64,000 nucleotides of DNA from Aquipuribacter sp051216895 (GTDB lineage: Bacteria; Actinomycetota; Actinomycetes; Actinomycetales; JBBAYJ01): contig NZ_JBPKAO010000005.1 of NCBI RefSeq assembly GCF_051216895.1, forward strand, positions 186,001 to 250,000. The letters are read 5' to 3'. The position numbers and the translations under genes are program-made. Positions 17,699 to 25,375 of the stretch are shown in pieces (position 1 is the stretch's first letter; each line of letters opens with the position of its first letter). The notes under the pieces are model-generated. The model worked only from the letters and a program-made list of their open reading frames with translations, was not told the DNA's origin and made no database searches.

Positions 17699-18883
17699 TC
17701 AGACCGGCCTGGTGTCGCAGGCGCGGTCCACGCGCCGGGCCGGCATGCCGAGCGGCACCGGGACGCGCGCCCCGGGCTTGGAGTGGTCCACCCCCGAGCG
17801 GGGTGGGACGACCCCGGCCGAGGCGGCCAGGGCGCTCTCGCCGTGGCCCAGGACGCACTCGGGGTCCGGGCCGTCCAGGGGCAGGCCGGTGAAGAACTTG
17901 GCCGCCATGCAGCCGCCGCGGCAGGAGTCGAACGCGCTGCAGCGGGTGCAGGCCCCGCCGGTCTGCGGGTTGCGCAGGTCGGCGAACAGCTCCGAGTCCC
18001 GCCACACGCCCGTGAAGCCGTCGGGGCTGCGGACGTTGCCGGCCAGGAACGAGTCGTGGATGGCGAACGGGCACGCGTACACGTCGCCGACGGGGTCGAT
18101 GAGGCAGACCACGCGTCCCGCCCCGCACAGGTTGAGCCCGGGCAGCGGCTCGCCCAGCGCGGACAGGTGGAAGAACGAGTCACCGGTCAGCACGCCCTCG
18201 CCGTTGGCCAGCAGCCACGCGTACAGCTCGCGCTGCTGGGCCGCGGTGGGGTGCAGGTCGTCCCAGGAGTCCGCACCGCGACCGGACGGGCGCAGCCGGG
18301 TGACCCGCAGCACCGCGCCGTACCGGGCGGCCAGGGCGGCGAAGTCGTCCAGCTGGCCGACGTTGTGCCGGGTGACGACCACCGACAGCTTGACGTCGCC
18401 CGCTCCGGCCTCGGCCAGGTTCTCCAGCGCGCGCAGCGCCGTCGCGTAGGACCCGGCGCCGCGCACGGCGTCGTTGACCTCGGCCGTGGCGCCGTCCATG
18501 GACACCTGCACGTCCACGTAGTCCGTGGCGGCGATCCGCTGCGCCCGCAGCCGGTCGATGCGCACCCCGTTGGTGGAGAACTTGACGCCGACCTGGTGGT
18601 CGACGGCGTAGTCGAGCAGGTGCCAGAAGTCGGGCCGGATGGTGGGCTCACCGCCGCCGACGTTGACGTAGAACACCTGCATCGCCTGCAGCTCGTCGAT
18701 GACGTGCTCGGCCTCCGCGGTGCTCAGCTCGCGCGGGTCGCGGCGGCCGGAGCTGGACAGGCAGTGCACGCACGCGAGGTTGCAGGCGTAGGTGAGTTCC
18801 CAGGTCAGGCAGATGGGCGATGTCAGGCCGTGCTCGAAGCGGTCGAGCAGCCGGCGGGACGGGGCGGCGGGCGTGAGGGTCAT
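17699..18883 (-). CDS. mftC: Mycofactocin radical SAM maturase MftC
   Basis: 394 aa. Radical SAM cluster motif 'CNLACVHC' (C34, C38, C41), 'GGGEPT' for SAM, and a C-terminal SPASM domain carrying further cysteines ('LCGAG', 'YACPF', 'CTRCSAFDSCRGGC') for auxiliary Fe-S clusters. It decarboxylates and cyclises the C-terminal Val-Tyr of MftA with MftB as peptide chaperone. ATG overlaps the mftB stop (ATGA). Confidence 0.96.
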   Translation of the reverse strand: MTLTPAAPSRRLLDRFEHGLTSPICLTWELTYACNLACVHCLSSSGRRDPRELSTAEAEHVIDELQAMQVFYVNVGGGEPTIRPDFWHLLDYAVDHQVGVKFSTNGVRIDRLRAQRIAATDYVDVQVSMDGATAEVNDAVRGAGSYATALRALENLAEAGAGDVKLSVVVTRHNVGQLDDFAALAARYGAVLRVTRLRPSGRGADSWDDLHPTAAQQRELYAWLLANGEGVLTGDSFFHLSALGEPLPGLNLCGAGRVVCLIDPVGDVYACPFAIHDSFLAGNVRSPDGFTGVWRDSELFADLRNPQTGGACTRCSAFDSCRGGCMAAKFFTGLPLDGPDPECVLGHGESALAASAGVVPPRSGVDHSKPGARVPVPLGMPARRVDRACDTRPV

Positions 18884-19215
18884 GCGGGGACCTCCTGGTC
18901 GGTGGTGGCCCGGCCGCGGAGGCGGACCATGCCGCCCGCGGCCAGCGCGAGCAGGCCGCGCTCGAGGGCGGCCCGCTCGCGCGGCGGGGCGTCGGTGCCG
19001 AGGACGTCGTCCAGGGCGGCCGCGGCGCTCGGTGCCCCGGCCAGGGCGCGCACCGCCCCCAGCAGGGGCAGGCTGGTGACGAAGCTGAGCCGGCGGGTGC
19101 CGAAGTGGTAGAGCAGCGCCCCGAAGTCCTCCTCGCGCACCGACACGGCCGGGTGGACCTCCCAGGCGTCGTCGAGCCCGTCGGGTCCCGGGGGTGCGTC
19201 CGCTGGCCCGGCCAC
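18880..19215 (-). CDS. mftB: Mycofactocin peptide chaperone MftB
   Basis: 111 aa, RRE-fold protein that presents MftA to MftC. Recognisable core 'AWEVHPAVSVREEDFGALLYHFGTRRL' spans ~17-43, close to the family signature, followed by a basic/leucine-rich helical C-terminus. The GTG was chosen as the first start after the mftA stop (2 nt gap); an upstream start would overlap mftA. Confidence 0.93.
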   Translation of the reverse strand: MAGPADAPPGPDGLDDAWEVHPAVSVREEDFGALLYHFGTRRLSFVTSLPLLGAVRALAGAPSAAAALDDVLGTDAPPRERAALERGLLALAAGGMVRLRGRATTDQEVPA

Positions 19216-19217
19216 GG

Positions 19218-19397
19218 TCAGTACACGCCGCACATGCCGTCGATGGACACCTCGTCGACCAGCGTCTCGTCCAGCAGGTCCTCGGTCGCCGGAGCACCGG
19301 CCGGCTGGTCGGCGGCCTGCGCGTCGGTGGCCTGCGCGTCGGCGGCCGGCACGTCCTGCTCGGCGGTCCGGTCGTCCAGGGCCGTCGTGTCGTCCAT
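19218..19397 (-). CDS. mftA: Mycofactocin precursor peptide MftA
   Basis: 59 aa ending in the invariant 'IDGMCGVY'; the last Val-Tyr become the cofactor. The leader helix 'EDLLDETLVDEVSIDG' is the part bound by MftB. The peptide is roughly twice the ~30 aa seen in mycobacterial MftA: residues ~17-38 form a low-complexity Ala/Asp/Gln/Thr stretch with repeated 'DAQA'. GGAGGA precedes the ATG by a suitable distance. First gene of the operon, so it sets the dose of substrate. Confidence 0.96.
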   Translation of the reverse strand: MDDTTALDDRTAEQDVPAADAQATDAQAADQPAGAPATEDLLDETLVDEVSIDGMCGVY

Positions 19398-19459
19398 GGC
19401 TGTCCTCCTCGTCGAGGGCCGGGCGGCTGCGGTGCCGCCGACGTGCCCGTGGGGTGCCG

Positions 19460-19465
19460 ACGGTA
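19460..19465 (-). promoter_or_regulatory. Possible -10 box TACCGT for the mft operon
   Basis: TACCGT on the minus strand, about 62 nt before the mftA ATG, is the best -10 candidate in the 270-bp gap between mftA and the methanol dehydrogenase. The shared palindrome lies 74 bp upstream (centre to centre). No convincing -35 is seen, as expected for an activator-dependent promoter. Confidence 0.35.
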
Positions 19466-19526
19466 GGGACAGCGACCGGCCGCCGAACACCCTCCCGGGA
19501 CCGGAACCGTCCCAACGGGCACCCCT

Positions 19527-19546
19527 ACCTGCCCGGTCGGGCAGGT
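19527..19546. promoter_or_regulatory. Palindromic operator, copy 1 (mftA / methanol dehydrogenase)
   Basis: Arms ACCTGCCCG and CGGGCAGGT are perfect inverted 9-mers separated by GT. Nearly the same site (central AT) occurs at 28172-28191 between the alcohol dehydrogenase and FAD/Fe-S dehydrogenase genes. Length and 2-bp centre suit a dimeric LuxR/NarL-type regulator; the MnoR-like gene at 24725-25375 is the obvious candidate. Positioned between divergent mftA and mno, 86 bp (centre to centre) from the likely mno -10 box. Confidence 0.75.
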
Positions 19547-19619
19547 GCCCTCCCCACCGTGCGGAGGGACCCCGGACAGGGTCTCGCCGGAGCCCTTTCT
19601 GCCTCCGCCGCGGGCGTCC

Positions 19620-19625
19620 TACGTT
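19620..19625 (+). promoter_or_regulatory. Possible -10 box TACGTT for the methanol dehydrogenase
   Basis: TACGTT lies 42 nt before the ATG at 19668, giving a leader of about 36 nt that contains a GGAGAGAGGA ribosome-binding site. No -35 is evident. Distance to the upstream palindrome is almost the same as in the alcohol dehydrogenase promoter. Confidence 0.4.
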
Positions 19626-19667
19626 CACCCCGACCGCAACGGTGCGGACGACGGAGAGAGGATCGCC

Positions 19668-20960
19668 ATGCAGGTCGAAGAGCTGCTCAAGCCCTTCCCG
19701 ATCAAGGAGTTCCACCCGTTCCCGCGAGCCCTCATGGGCCCGGGGGCGCACGAGCTCATCGGTCCGGAAGCGAAGAAGCTGGGGTTCCGCAAGACCCTCG
19801 TCATGACGTCGGGCCTGCGGGGCACCGACATCGTCCACAAGATCGTCGAGTCGATGCGCTACCACGGCCTCGAGGTCGTGGTCTACGACAAGGTGGAGTC
19901 CAACCCCAAGGACTACAACGTCATGGACGCCGTCGCGATGTACCAGGAGAACACCTGCGACAGCTTCGTCTCCATCGGGGGCGGCTCGTCGCACGACGCG
20001 TGCAAGGGCGCCCGCATCTCGGTGGCCCACGACGGTCGCAACGTCAACGAGTTCGAGGGCTTCAACAAGTCCGAGAACCCGCAGAACCCGCCCCACATCG
20101 CGGTCTCCACCACGGCCGGCACCGGCTCGGAGACGTCGTGGGCCTACGTCATCACCGACACCACGACCGACCCCGACAACCCCCACAAGTACGTCGCCTT
20201 CGACGACGCCTCGGTCGCGACCCTGGCCGTCGACGACCCGGTGCTCTACTTCGACTGTCCGGTCGACTACACCGCCCAGTGCGGGTTCGACGTGCTGGCC
20301 CACGCGAGCGAGCCGTACGTCTCGCGGCTGAACTTCCAGCCGTCGCTCGGCAACGCGCTGCACGCCATCAAGCTGACGTCCGAGCACCTGCGGGCGGCCG
20401 TCTGGAACGGCCAGGACCTGGTCGGACGGGAGGGGATGATGTACGCGCAGTACATCGCCGCCCAGGCGTTCAATTCCGGTGGGCTCGGCATCATCCACTC
20501 CATCTCGCACGCGGTGAGCGCGTTCTACGACACCCACCACGGCCTGAACAACGCCATCGCCCTGCCCCGGGTGTGGGCGTTCAACATGCCCTCGCAGTAC
20601 AAGCGGTTCGCGGACATCGCCCGGGCCATGGGCATCGACACCCACGGCATGACCGACGTGCAGGCCGCCGACGCGGCGCTGGGCGCGGCGATCCGGCTGC
20701 TGCGCGACGTCGGCATCCCCGAGAAGTTCACCGACGTGACGGCGACGTCGTACTCCAAGAACCGCCTCGGCCAGGGGCCCACGGCGTTCTACGAGAACGC
20801 GGCGGTCATCACCGGGGACGACAAGGACGTCGACCGGATCACCCACCACGTGCTGGGTGACGCGTGCACGCCCGGCAACGCGAAGGAGTGCACCTTCGAG
20901 ACGGTGCGCCCCGTCGTGGACCACTGCATGAACGGCGACCTGGACGACCTGCTCACCTGA
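19668..20960 (+). CDS. mno: NDMA-dependent methanol dehydrogenase
   Basis: 430 aa iron/zinc-type (type III) alcohol dehydrogenase of the Mno/MDO class, known from Amycolatopsis, Rhodococcus and mycobacteria as a decamer with tightly bound NAD(P), needing an external electron acceptor (NDMA in vitro, mycofactocin in the cell). Diagnostic features: 'SIGGGSSHDACKG', 'TTAGTGSETSWAYVITD', 'GGLGIIHSISHAVSAFYDTHHGLNNA' region with metal-binding histidines, and a cysteine-containing tail. Oxidises methanol and other primary alcohols. Good ribosome-binding site. It heads a plus-strand gene set (MoxR, VWA, methyltransferase) but is separated from them by a strong hairpin, so it is probably made in excess. 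Confidence 0.95.
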   Translation: MQVEELLKPFPIKEFHPFPRALMGPGAHELIGPEAKKLGFRKTLVMTSGLRGTDIVHKIVESMRYHGLEVVVYDKVESNPKDYNVMDAVAMYQENTCDSFVSIGGGSSHDACKGARISVAHDGRNVNEFEGFNKSENPQNPPHIAVSTTAGTGSETSWAYVITDTTTDPDNPHKYVAFDDASVATLAVDDPVLYFDCPVDYTAQCGFDVLAHASEPYVSRLNFQPSLGNALHAIKLTSEHLRAAVWNGQDLVGREGMMYAQYIAAQAFNSGGLGIIHSISHAVSAFYDTHHGLNNAIALPRVWAFNMPSQYKRFADIARAMGIDTHGMTDVQAADAALGAAIRLLRDVGIPEKFTDVTATSYSKNRLGQGPTAFYENAAVITGDDKDVDRITHHVLGDACTPGNAKECTFETVRPVVDHCMNGDLDDLLT

Positions 20961-20986
20961 GCCGCGTCCCCCTCGCCCCCGACCTG

Positions 20987-21021
20987 GTGCGGGCGCGCGT
21001 GCCCCCCGCGCGCGCCCGCAC
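20987..21021 (+). terminator. Strong hairpin after the methanol dehydrogenase
   Basis: Perfect 13-bp inverted repeat (arm GTGCGGGCGCGCG) with a 9-nt loop, 26 nt after the stop codon. No T run follows, as is common in high-GC actinobacteria. Likely a partial terminator or RNA-stabilising 3' end separating high mno expression from the lower-expressed moxR/vwa genes. The next 30 bp contain two near-copies of CACCCGAACCG. Confidence 0.7.
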
Positions 21022-21064
21022 CCGGACACCCGAACCGGCCACCCGAACCGACCACGGAGAGCCC

Positions 21065-22258
21065 ATGCCCGACGACGTGCCCGATGACGTGCCCGACTTC
21101 GCCGACGTCGACGACGTCCTGACCCGCTTCGAGGAGCACGGCTACCTGGCCGACCGGCGCCTGGCCACGACCGTGTTCCTGCAGACCCGGCTGGGAAGAC
21201 CCGTCCTGCTGGAGGGTCCGGCCGGGGTGGGCAAGACCCAGCTGGCGCTGTCGCTCGCCGCGGCCACGGGGCGCCGGCTGATGCGGCTGCAGTGCTACGA
21301 GGGCCAGGACGAGACCAAGGCGCTGTACGACTGGGACTACGGCAAGCAGCTGCTGTACACACAGATCCTGCGCGAGAAGATCGGCCAGGTCGTCGGGGAC
21401 GCCACCAGCCTCCACGACGCCGTCGAGCGCATCGGCGCCGAGGACAGCGTCTTCTTCTCCGAGCGGTTCCTCGCGCCGCGGCCGCTGCTGGAGGCCATCC
21501 GCTCGCCCGAGCCGGTGGTCCTGCTCATCGACGAGGTCGACCGGGCCGACGAGGCGCTGGAGGCCGTGCTGCTGGAGACGCTGGCCGAGAACCAGGTGTC
21601 GGTGCCGGAGATCGGCACGTTCGTGGCCCGCCACGTGCCGTACGTCGTGCTGACGTCCAACAACACCCGCGACCTGTCCGCCGCGCTCAAGCGCCGCTGC
21701 CTGCACCTGTTCATCGACTACCCGGACCCCACCCGCGAGCTGGAGATCGTCCGCTCCAAGGACACCGGTCTGCCCGACGCGCTGGCGCAGCGCCTCGTCG
21801 ACGTCGTGCGGGGCATCCGCGACCTGGAGCTGCGCAAGCCGCCCAGCATCTCCGAGACCGTCGACTGGGCCCGGACCCTGGCGGTGCTGGGGGTGGCCGA
21901 GCTCGACGCCGCCGTGCTGTCGGAGACCGCCAGCGTCGTAGTCAAGTACGAGCGCGACCTGCAGCGGACCGTGGCCGCGCTGCCTCGGCTGGTCGACCCC
22001 AACGCGGACGTCCCCACGCACCTGCCCGGCGCCCACGGTCACCACCACGACGCGGACCACGACCACGGCCCCGGCCACGACGCGGACCACGGCCCCGACG
22101 GTGTGGCGGTGCGGGCGGCCAAGGACACGCCCGGTCGGCACGACGAGGCGTACTACGGCGCGCCCGCCGCCGCCGGGCCCGCCCGGCGCCCGACCACACC
22201 GGCGGGTCAGGGCGCACGGTCCTTCGCCGCCGGGCTCGGCCGGCGCCGGAGCGGGTAG
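21065..22258 (+). CDS. MoxR-type AAA+ ATPase beside methanol dehydrogenase
   Basis: 397 aa. MoxR family: Walker A 'GPAGVGKTQ' (51-59), 'RLQCYEGQDETKALYDW', Walker B 'VVLLIDEVDRAD', sensor 1 'VLTSNN', 'ALKRRCLHLF' arginine region. Close in motif order to the CoxD-like protein at 54417-55322. A C-terminal extension beginning near residue 320 holds a 21-residue tract with eight His and five Asp, which could bind Zn, Ni or Fe; CoxD lacks it. MoxR ATPases work with VWA proteins to insert metals or remodel enzymes; the next gene is such a VWA protein, 2 nt downstream. Proposed role: maturation of the adjacent metal-dependent alcohol dehydrogenase. That role is inference. Confidence 0.92.
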   Translation: MPDDVPDDVPDFADVDDVLTRFEEHGYLADRRLATTVFLQTRLGRPVLLEGPAGVGKTQLALSLAAATGRRLMRLQCYEGQDETKALYDWDYGKQLLYTQILREKIGQVVGDATSLHDAVERIGAEDSVFFSERFLAPRPLLEAIRSPEPVVLLIDEVDRADEALEAVLLETLAENQVSVPEIGTFVARHVPYVVLTSNNTRDLSAALKRRCLHLFIDYPDPTRELEIVRSKDTGLPDALAQRLVDVVRGIRDLELRKPPSISETVDWARTLAVLGVAELDAAVLSETASVVVKYERDLQRTVAALPRLVDPNADVPTHLPGAHGHHHDADHDHGPGHDADHGPDGVAVRAAKDTPGRHDEAYYGAPAAAGPARRPTTPAGQGARSFAAGLGRRRSG

Positions 22259-22260
22259 CC

Positions 22261-23790
22261 GTGGACGGCGCGGTCCACCGCTTCGTGCGGTTCCTGCGGC
22301 TGCACGGTGTCCGGGTGAGCACCCCGGAGCTGGTCGACGCGGCCGTGGCGGCCGCCCAGCCGGGTGTGCTGCACGACCGGGCCACGCTGCGGGCCGCGCT
22401 GACGGTGACCCTGGTCAAGGAGCGGCGCGACCTGGAGGTGTTCGACCGGGTCTTCGACGCGTTCTTCGGCCTGCAACGGGTCCTCGCCGGTGAGGACGGC
22501 GGCCACGGCCACGCCCACGACGACCTCAGCGACGAGGAGGACGTCGAGCAGTTCACGCTGTCGGAGGAGCCCTCGCAGAGCCCCCAGCAGGGTCACTCCC
22601 ACGGCAAACCGGCGGACATCCGCGACTTCTTCGACCGGGAGGACCTGGCCGAGCAGTACAACCGCCACCAGGAGGCCGACAAGCTGGACCTGGCCTCGAT
22701 GACGGACGAGGTCGTGCTGTCCACCGACCAGGAGAGCACGGCCGACCAGGCCGCCCGGGTGCAGCTGAGCACCGAGCGCTTCGCCCACGACGGCCCGCCG
22801 GGGGACCTGGCCACGGACCCCGGGCCGTCGGTCGACGTGGCCCTGACGGCCGGGCAGGAGCAGGCGCTGCTGGACTGGCTGGAGGCGGCGGGCGAGGACG
22901 GCGGCGACGTGGACCCCGACGAGCTGGCCGAGCTGCGGCGGCGCCTCGGCGGGCTGCTGTCGGACCTGCCCGAGCGCCTCCGGGAGTACCTGCAGCGCCT
23001 CGTCGAGCTCGAGGACCGGCAGGTGGAGACCCGCGACGTCACCACGAGCCAGCGTCGTCGGGTGGACGAGCAGGAGCGCGCCGCGCTGGAGGAGGCGCTG
23101 CGCCGCGTGGTCCGCAGCCTGCACGGCGCGCCCCGGCCGCGGCGGCGCGAGTCCGCCCACGGCCGGATCAGCGGGGGCCGGACCATGCGGGCCAACATGC
23201 GCTACGACGGCGTCCCGTTCCGCCCGGTCACGGTGTCGCGGGTGGAGGACCGGCCGCGTCTGGTCGTCCTGGCGGACGTGTCGCTGTCGGTCCGGGCCTC
23301 CACGGCGTTCACGCTGCAGCTCGTGCACGGCCTGCAGAGCCACGTCCGCGCCGTCAGGAGCTTCGCGTTCGTGGCCGACGTGGTCGAGATCACCGACCTG
23401 TTCGCCGAGCACCAGGCCGAGGAGGCGCTGGGCCTGGTGGTCGCGGGCCTGCCTGCGGGCGGGGTCCTCGACGTGGACGCCGACTCCGACTACGGCAGCG
23501 TCTTCACCGCGTTCCTGGACGAGCACGGCCCGGCCCTCACCCGGCAGAGCACCCTGCTGGTGCTCGGCGACGGCCGCGGCAACAGCCGGGAGCCGGGTCT
23601 GGTGGCGTTCGAGGAGATGACCCGGCGGGTCCGGGAGACGGTCTGGCTGACCCCGGAGCCGCGCTACTCCTGGGGCCTGGGCAGCTGCGACCTGCCGCGC
23701 TACGCCGAGCTCTGCGACCGGGTGCAGGTGGTGCAGGACCTGAGCGGCCTGGAACGAGTGTCCCTGCAGGCGTCGGGGGCACGGGCATGA
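22261..23790 (+). CDS. VWA-domain (CoxE-like) partner of the MoxR ATPase
   Basis: 509 aa. Residues ~1-75 are a helical region resembling the CoxE N-terminus ('VHRFVRFLRLHGVRVSTPELVDA'); the middle is acidic and low in complexity, with two short His motifs ('GGHGHAHDD' near 82 and 'QGHSHGKP' near 112); the C-terminal VWA domain starts near 330 with 'VVLADVSLSVRAS' (MIDAS-type DxSxS) and includes 'LVLGDGRGN'. Companion of the preceding MoxR ATPase; GTG start 2 nt after its stop, ATG of the next gene overlaps its stop. About 100 residues longer than the CoxE in this window. Confidence 0.88.
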   Translation: MDGAVHRFVRFLRLHGVRVSTPELVDAAVAAAQPGVLHDRATLRAALTVTLVKERRDLEVFDRVFDAFFGLQRVLAGEDGGHGHAHDDLSDEEDVEQFTLSEEPSQSPQQGHSHGKPADIRDFFDREDLAEQYNRHQEADKLDLASMTDEVVLSTDQESTADQAARVQLSTERFAHDGPPGDLATDPGPSVDVALTAGQEQALLDWLEAAGEDGGDVDPDELAELRRRLGGLLSDLPERLREYLQRLVELEDRQVETRDVTTSQRRRVDEQERAALEEALRRVVRSLHGAPRPRRRESAHGRISGGRTMRANMRYDGVPFRPVTVSRVEDRPRLVVLADVSLSVRASTAFTLQLVHGLQSHVRAVRSFAFVADVVEITDLFAEHQAEEALGLVVAGLPAGGVLDVDADSDYGSVFTAFLDEHGPALTRQSTLLVLGDGRGNSREPGLVAFEEMTRRVRETVWLTPEPRYSWGLGSCDLPRYAELCDRVQVVQDLSGLERVSLQASGARA

Positions 23791-24728
23791 GGTCGGTGCC
23801 GCTGGACCGGGCCGGGCCGCGCCCGATCGACCCGTTGGCCCCGATGCCCCCCGGTCGGTACGAGGACGACCTGGTCGTGGTGGTGCGGGCGGCCGTCGGG
23901 CCGGTGCCCGGTCCCGCGGCGCCCGTGGTGACCGAGCACTTCGAGACCGCGTCCGACCCCGACGGGCGGCTGCTGCTGCGGCACCGGCTGCGCCCGGACC
24001 AGGTCGACGACGACCTGGCCGGGCTGCTGCAGGCCGAGCTGTTCGGGCCGGGCTGGCTGACCGGCAGCGAGGTGTTCGAGCGCTGCTTCACCGGGGTGGT
24101 GCGCTCCTGCCACGACGACGCGCTCCAGGCGTGGGAGCGGTTCTACCGCAACACGCTGGCGCGGCTCCAGGCCCCGGCGGGGCCCGAGGCCGCGGACCGC
24201 AGACCGTGGCACGGCTCACTGGAGGAGTTCGCGCCCGTGCACCGACGCGGCCTGGCGGAGGTCACCCTCGGGCCCGTCCTAGACCTGGGGTCCTGCTTCG
24301 GCTTCTTCCCCCTGCAGCTGGCCGGGCGGGGGGAGCAGGTGACGGCCAGCGACGTGAGCGAGGGCACGATGCGGCTCCTGGCCGCGGTCGCGCCGCGCCT
24401 GGGAGGGGCCCTGGACGTGCTGCGCTGCGACGCGGCGCGGGTGCCGCTGCCCGACGGTGCGGTGCGCACGGTGACGGCGCTACACCTGCTGGAGCACGTG
24501 CCCGAGGACCACGGCCGGGCCGTGCTGGCCGAGGCGTGCCGGCTGGCCACAGACCGGGTCGTGCTCGCGGTGCCCCTGGAGGACGAGGCCACCGCGGCGT
24601 ACGGGCACGTCCGCACGCTGACCCTGGCGGACCTGCGCCGCCTCGGCCGCAGCAGCGGCTGGGCGTGGCGGGTGACCGAGGACCACGGCGGCTGGCTGGT
24701 GCTGGACCGGCCCGGCCCCATCACCTAG
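23787..24728 (+). CDS. mftM: SAM methyltransferase, MftM-like
   Basis: 313 aa. C-terminal class I methyltransferase domain: 'VLDLGSCFGFFPLQLAG' (SAM motif I), 'TASDVSEGTMRLL', 'RCDAARVPLPDGAVRTVTALHLLEHVPED'. The N-terminal ~160 residues ('LLRHRLRPDQVDDDLAGLLQAELFG', 'GSEVFERCFTGVVRSCHDDALQAWERFYR' regions) are not typical of generic methyltransferases and match my recollection of MftM, which O-methylates the glucose chain of mycofactocin. The location beside mno and the regulator pair is also as in mycobacteria. Coupled to the VWA gene by an ATGA overlap; convergent overlap of 4 bp with the regulator gene. Confidence 0.75.
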   Translation: MRSVPLDRAGPRPIDPLAPMPPGRYEDDLVVVVRAAVGPVPGPAAPVVTEHFETASDPDGRLLLRHRLRPDQVDDDLAGLLQAELFGPGWLTGSEVFERCFTGVVRSCHDDALQAWERFYRNTLARLQAPAGPEAADRRPWHGSLEEFAPVHRRGLAEVTLGPVLDLGSCFGFFPLQLAGRGEQVTASDVSEGTMRLLAAVAPRLGGALDVLRCDAARVPLPDGAVRTVTALHLLEHVPEDHGRAVLAEACRLATDRVVLAVPLEDEATAAYGHVRTLTLADLRRLGRSSGWAWRVTEDHGGWLVLDRPGPIT

Positions 24729-25375
24729 ATCAGACCCCGCTTGCTGGCGGCGTAGACGGCCTCGGCTCGCCGGGACACCTCCATCTTGCGCATCAGGTTG
24801 CCCACGTGGAACTTGACCGTCGTCTCCGACACGAACAGCCGTCGGGCGATCTCGCGGTTGGAGTGCCCGCGGGCCAGCAGCCGCAGCACCTCCAGCTCGC
24901 GCTCGGTCAGCGCCCTGGCCCGCCCGCCCCCGGGGGTGGCCTGGCTCATGCTGCGCACCATCGCGGCCGCGGAGCGGGAGTCGAAGGCGCTCTCGCCGCG
25001 CTGCACCGCCCGGATCGCCCGCACCAGCTCGGAGGTGTCGACGTCCTTGACCACGTAACCGGTCGCCCCGTTGTGGATCGCCTGCACTACGAGGCGCTCC
25101 TCGAGCAGGCTGGTCAGCACCAGGATCCCTAGGTCCGGGTGCGCGCGGTGCAGCCTCCCGCACAGCTCCAGGCCCTCGGTGTCCGAGGTCGGCGACAGCT
25201 TGAGGTCCAGCAGCACCACGTCGGGCCGGGTGGCCGCCACCACGTCGAGCGCGTCCTGGCCGCCGCCGGACTCCCCGATCACCCGCAGGTCCGGCTCGCG
25301 CTCCAGGACCAGGCGCAGTCCGTGGCGGACCACGGCGTGGTCGTCCACGACGACGATGTCGACGCCCGGGTTCAC
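24725..25375 (-). CDS. mnoR: LuxR/NarL response regulator, MnoR-like
   Basis: 216 aa. Receiver domain with 'VVVDDHAVVRHGL', phospho-acceptor Asp in 'VVLLDLKL' and Lys in 'GYVVKDVD'; C-terminal LuxR helix-turn-helix 'LTERELEVLRLLARGHSNREIARRLFVSETTVKFH'. GTG start overlaps the kinase stop by 4 bases, so the pair is co-translated. In Mycobacterium smegmatis the equivalent pair (MnoS/MnoR) controls methanol dehydrogenase; by position this regulator should act on the two palindromes that flank its gene block. Confidence 0.9.
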   Translation of the reverse strand: MNPGVDIVVVDDHAVVRHGLRLVLEREPDLRVIGESGGGQDALDVVAATRPDVVLLDLKLSPTSDTEGLELCGRLHRAHPDLGILVLTSLLEERLVVQAIHNGATGYVVKDVDTSELVRAIRAVQRGESAFDSRSAAAMVRSMSQATPGGGRARALTERELEVLRLLARGHSNREIARRLFVSETTVKFHVGNLMRKMEVSRRAEAVYAASKRGLI

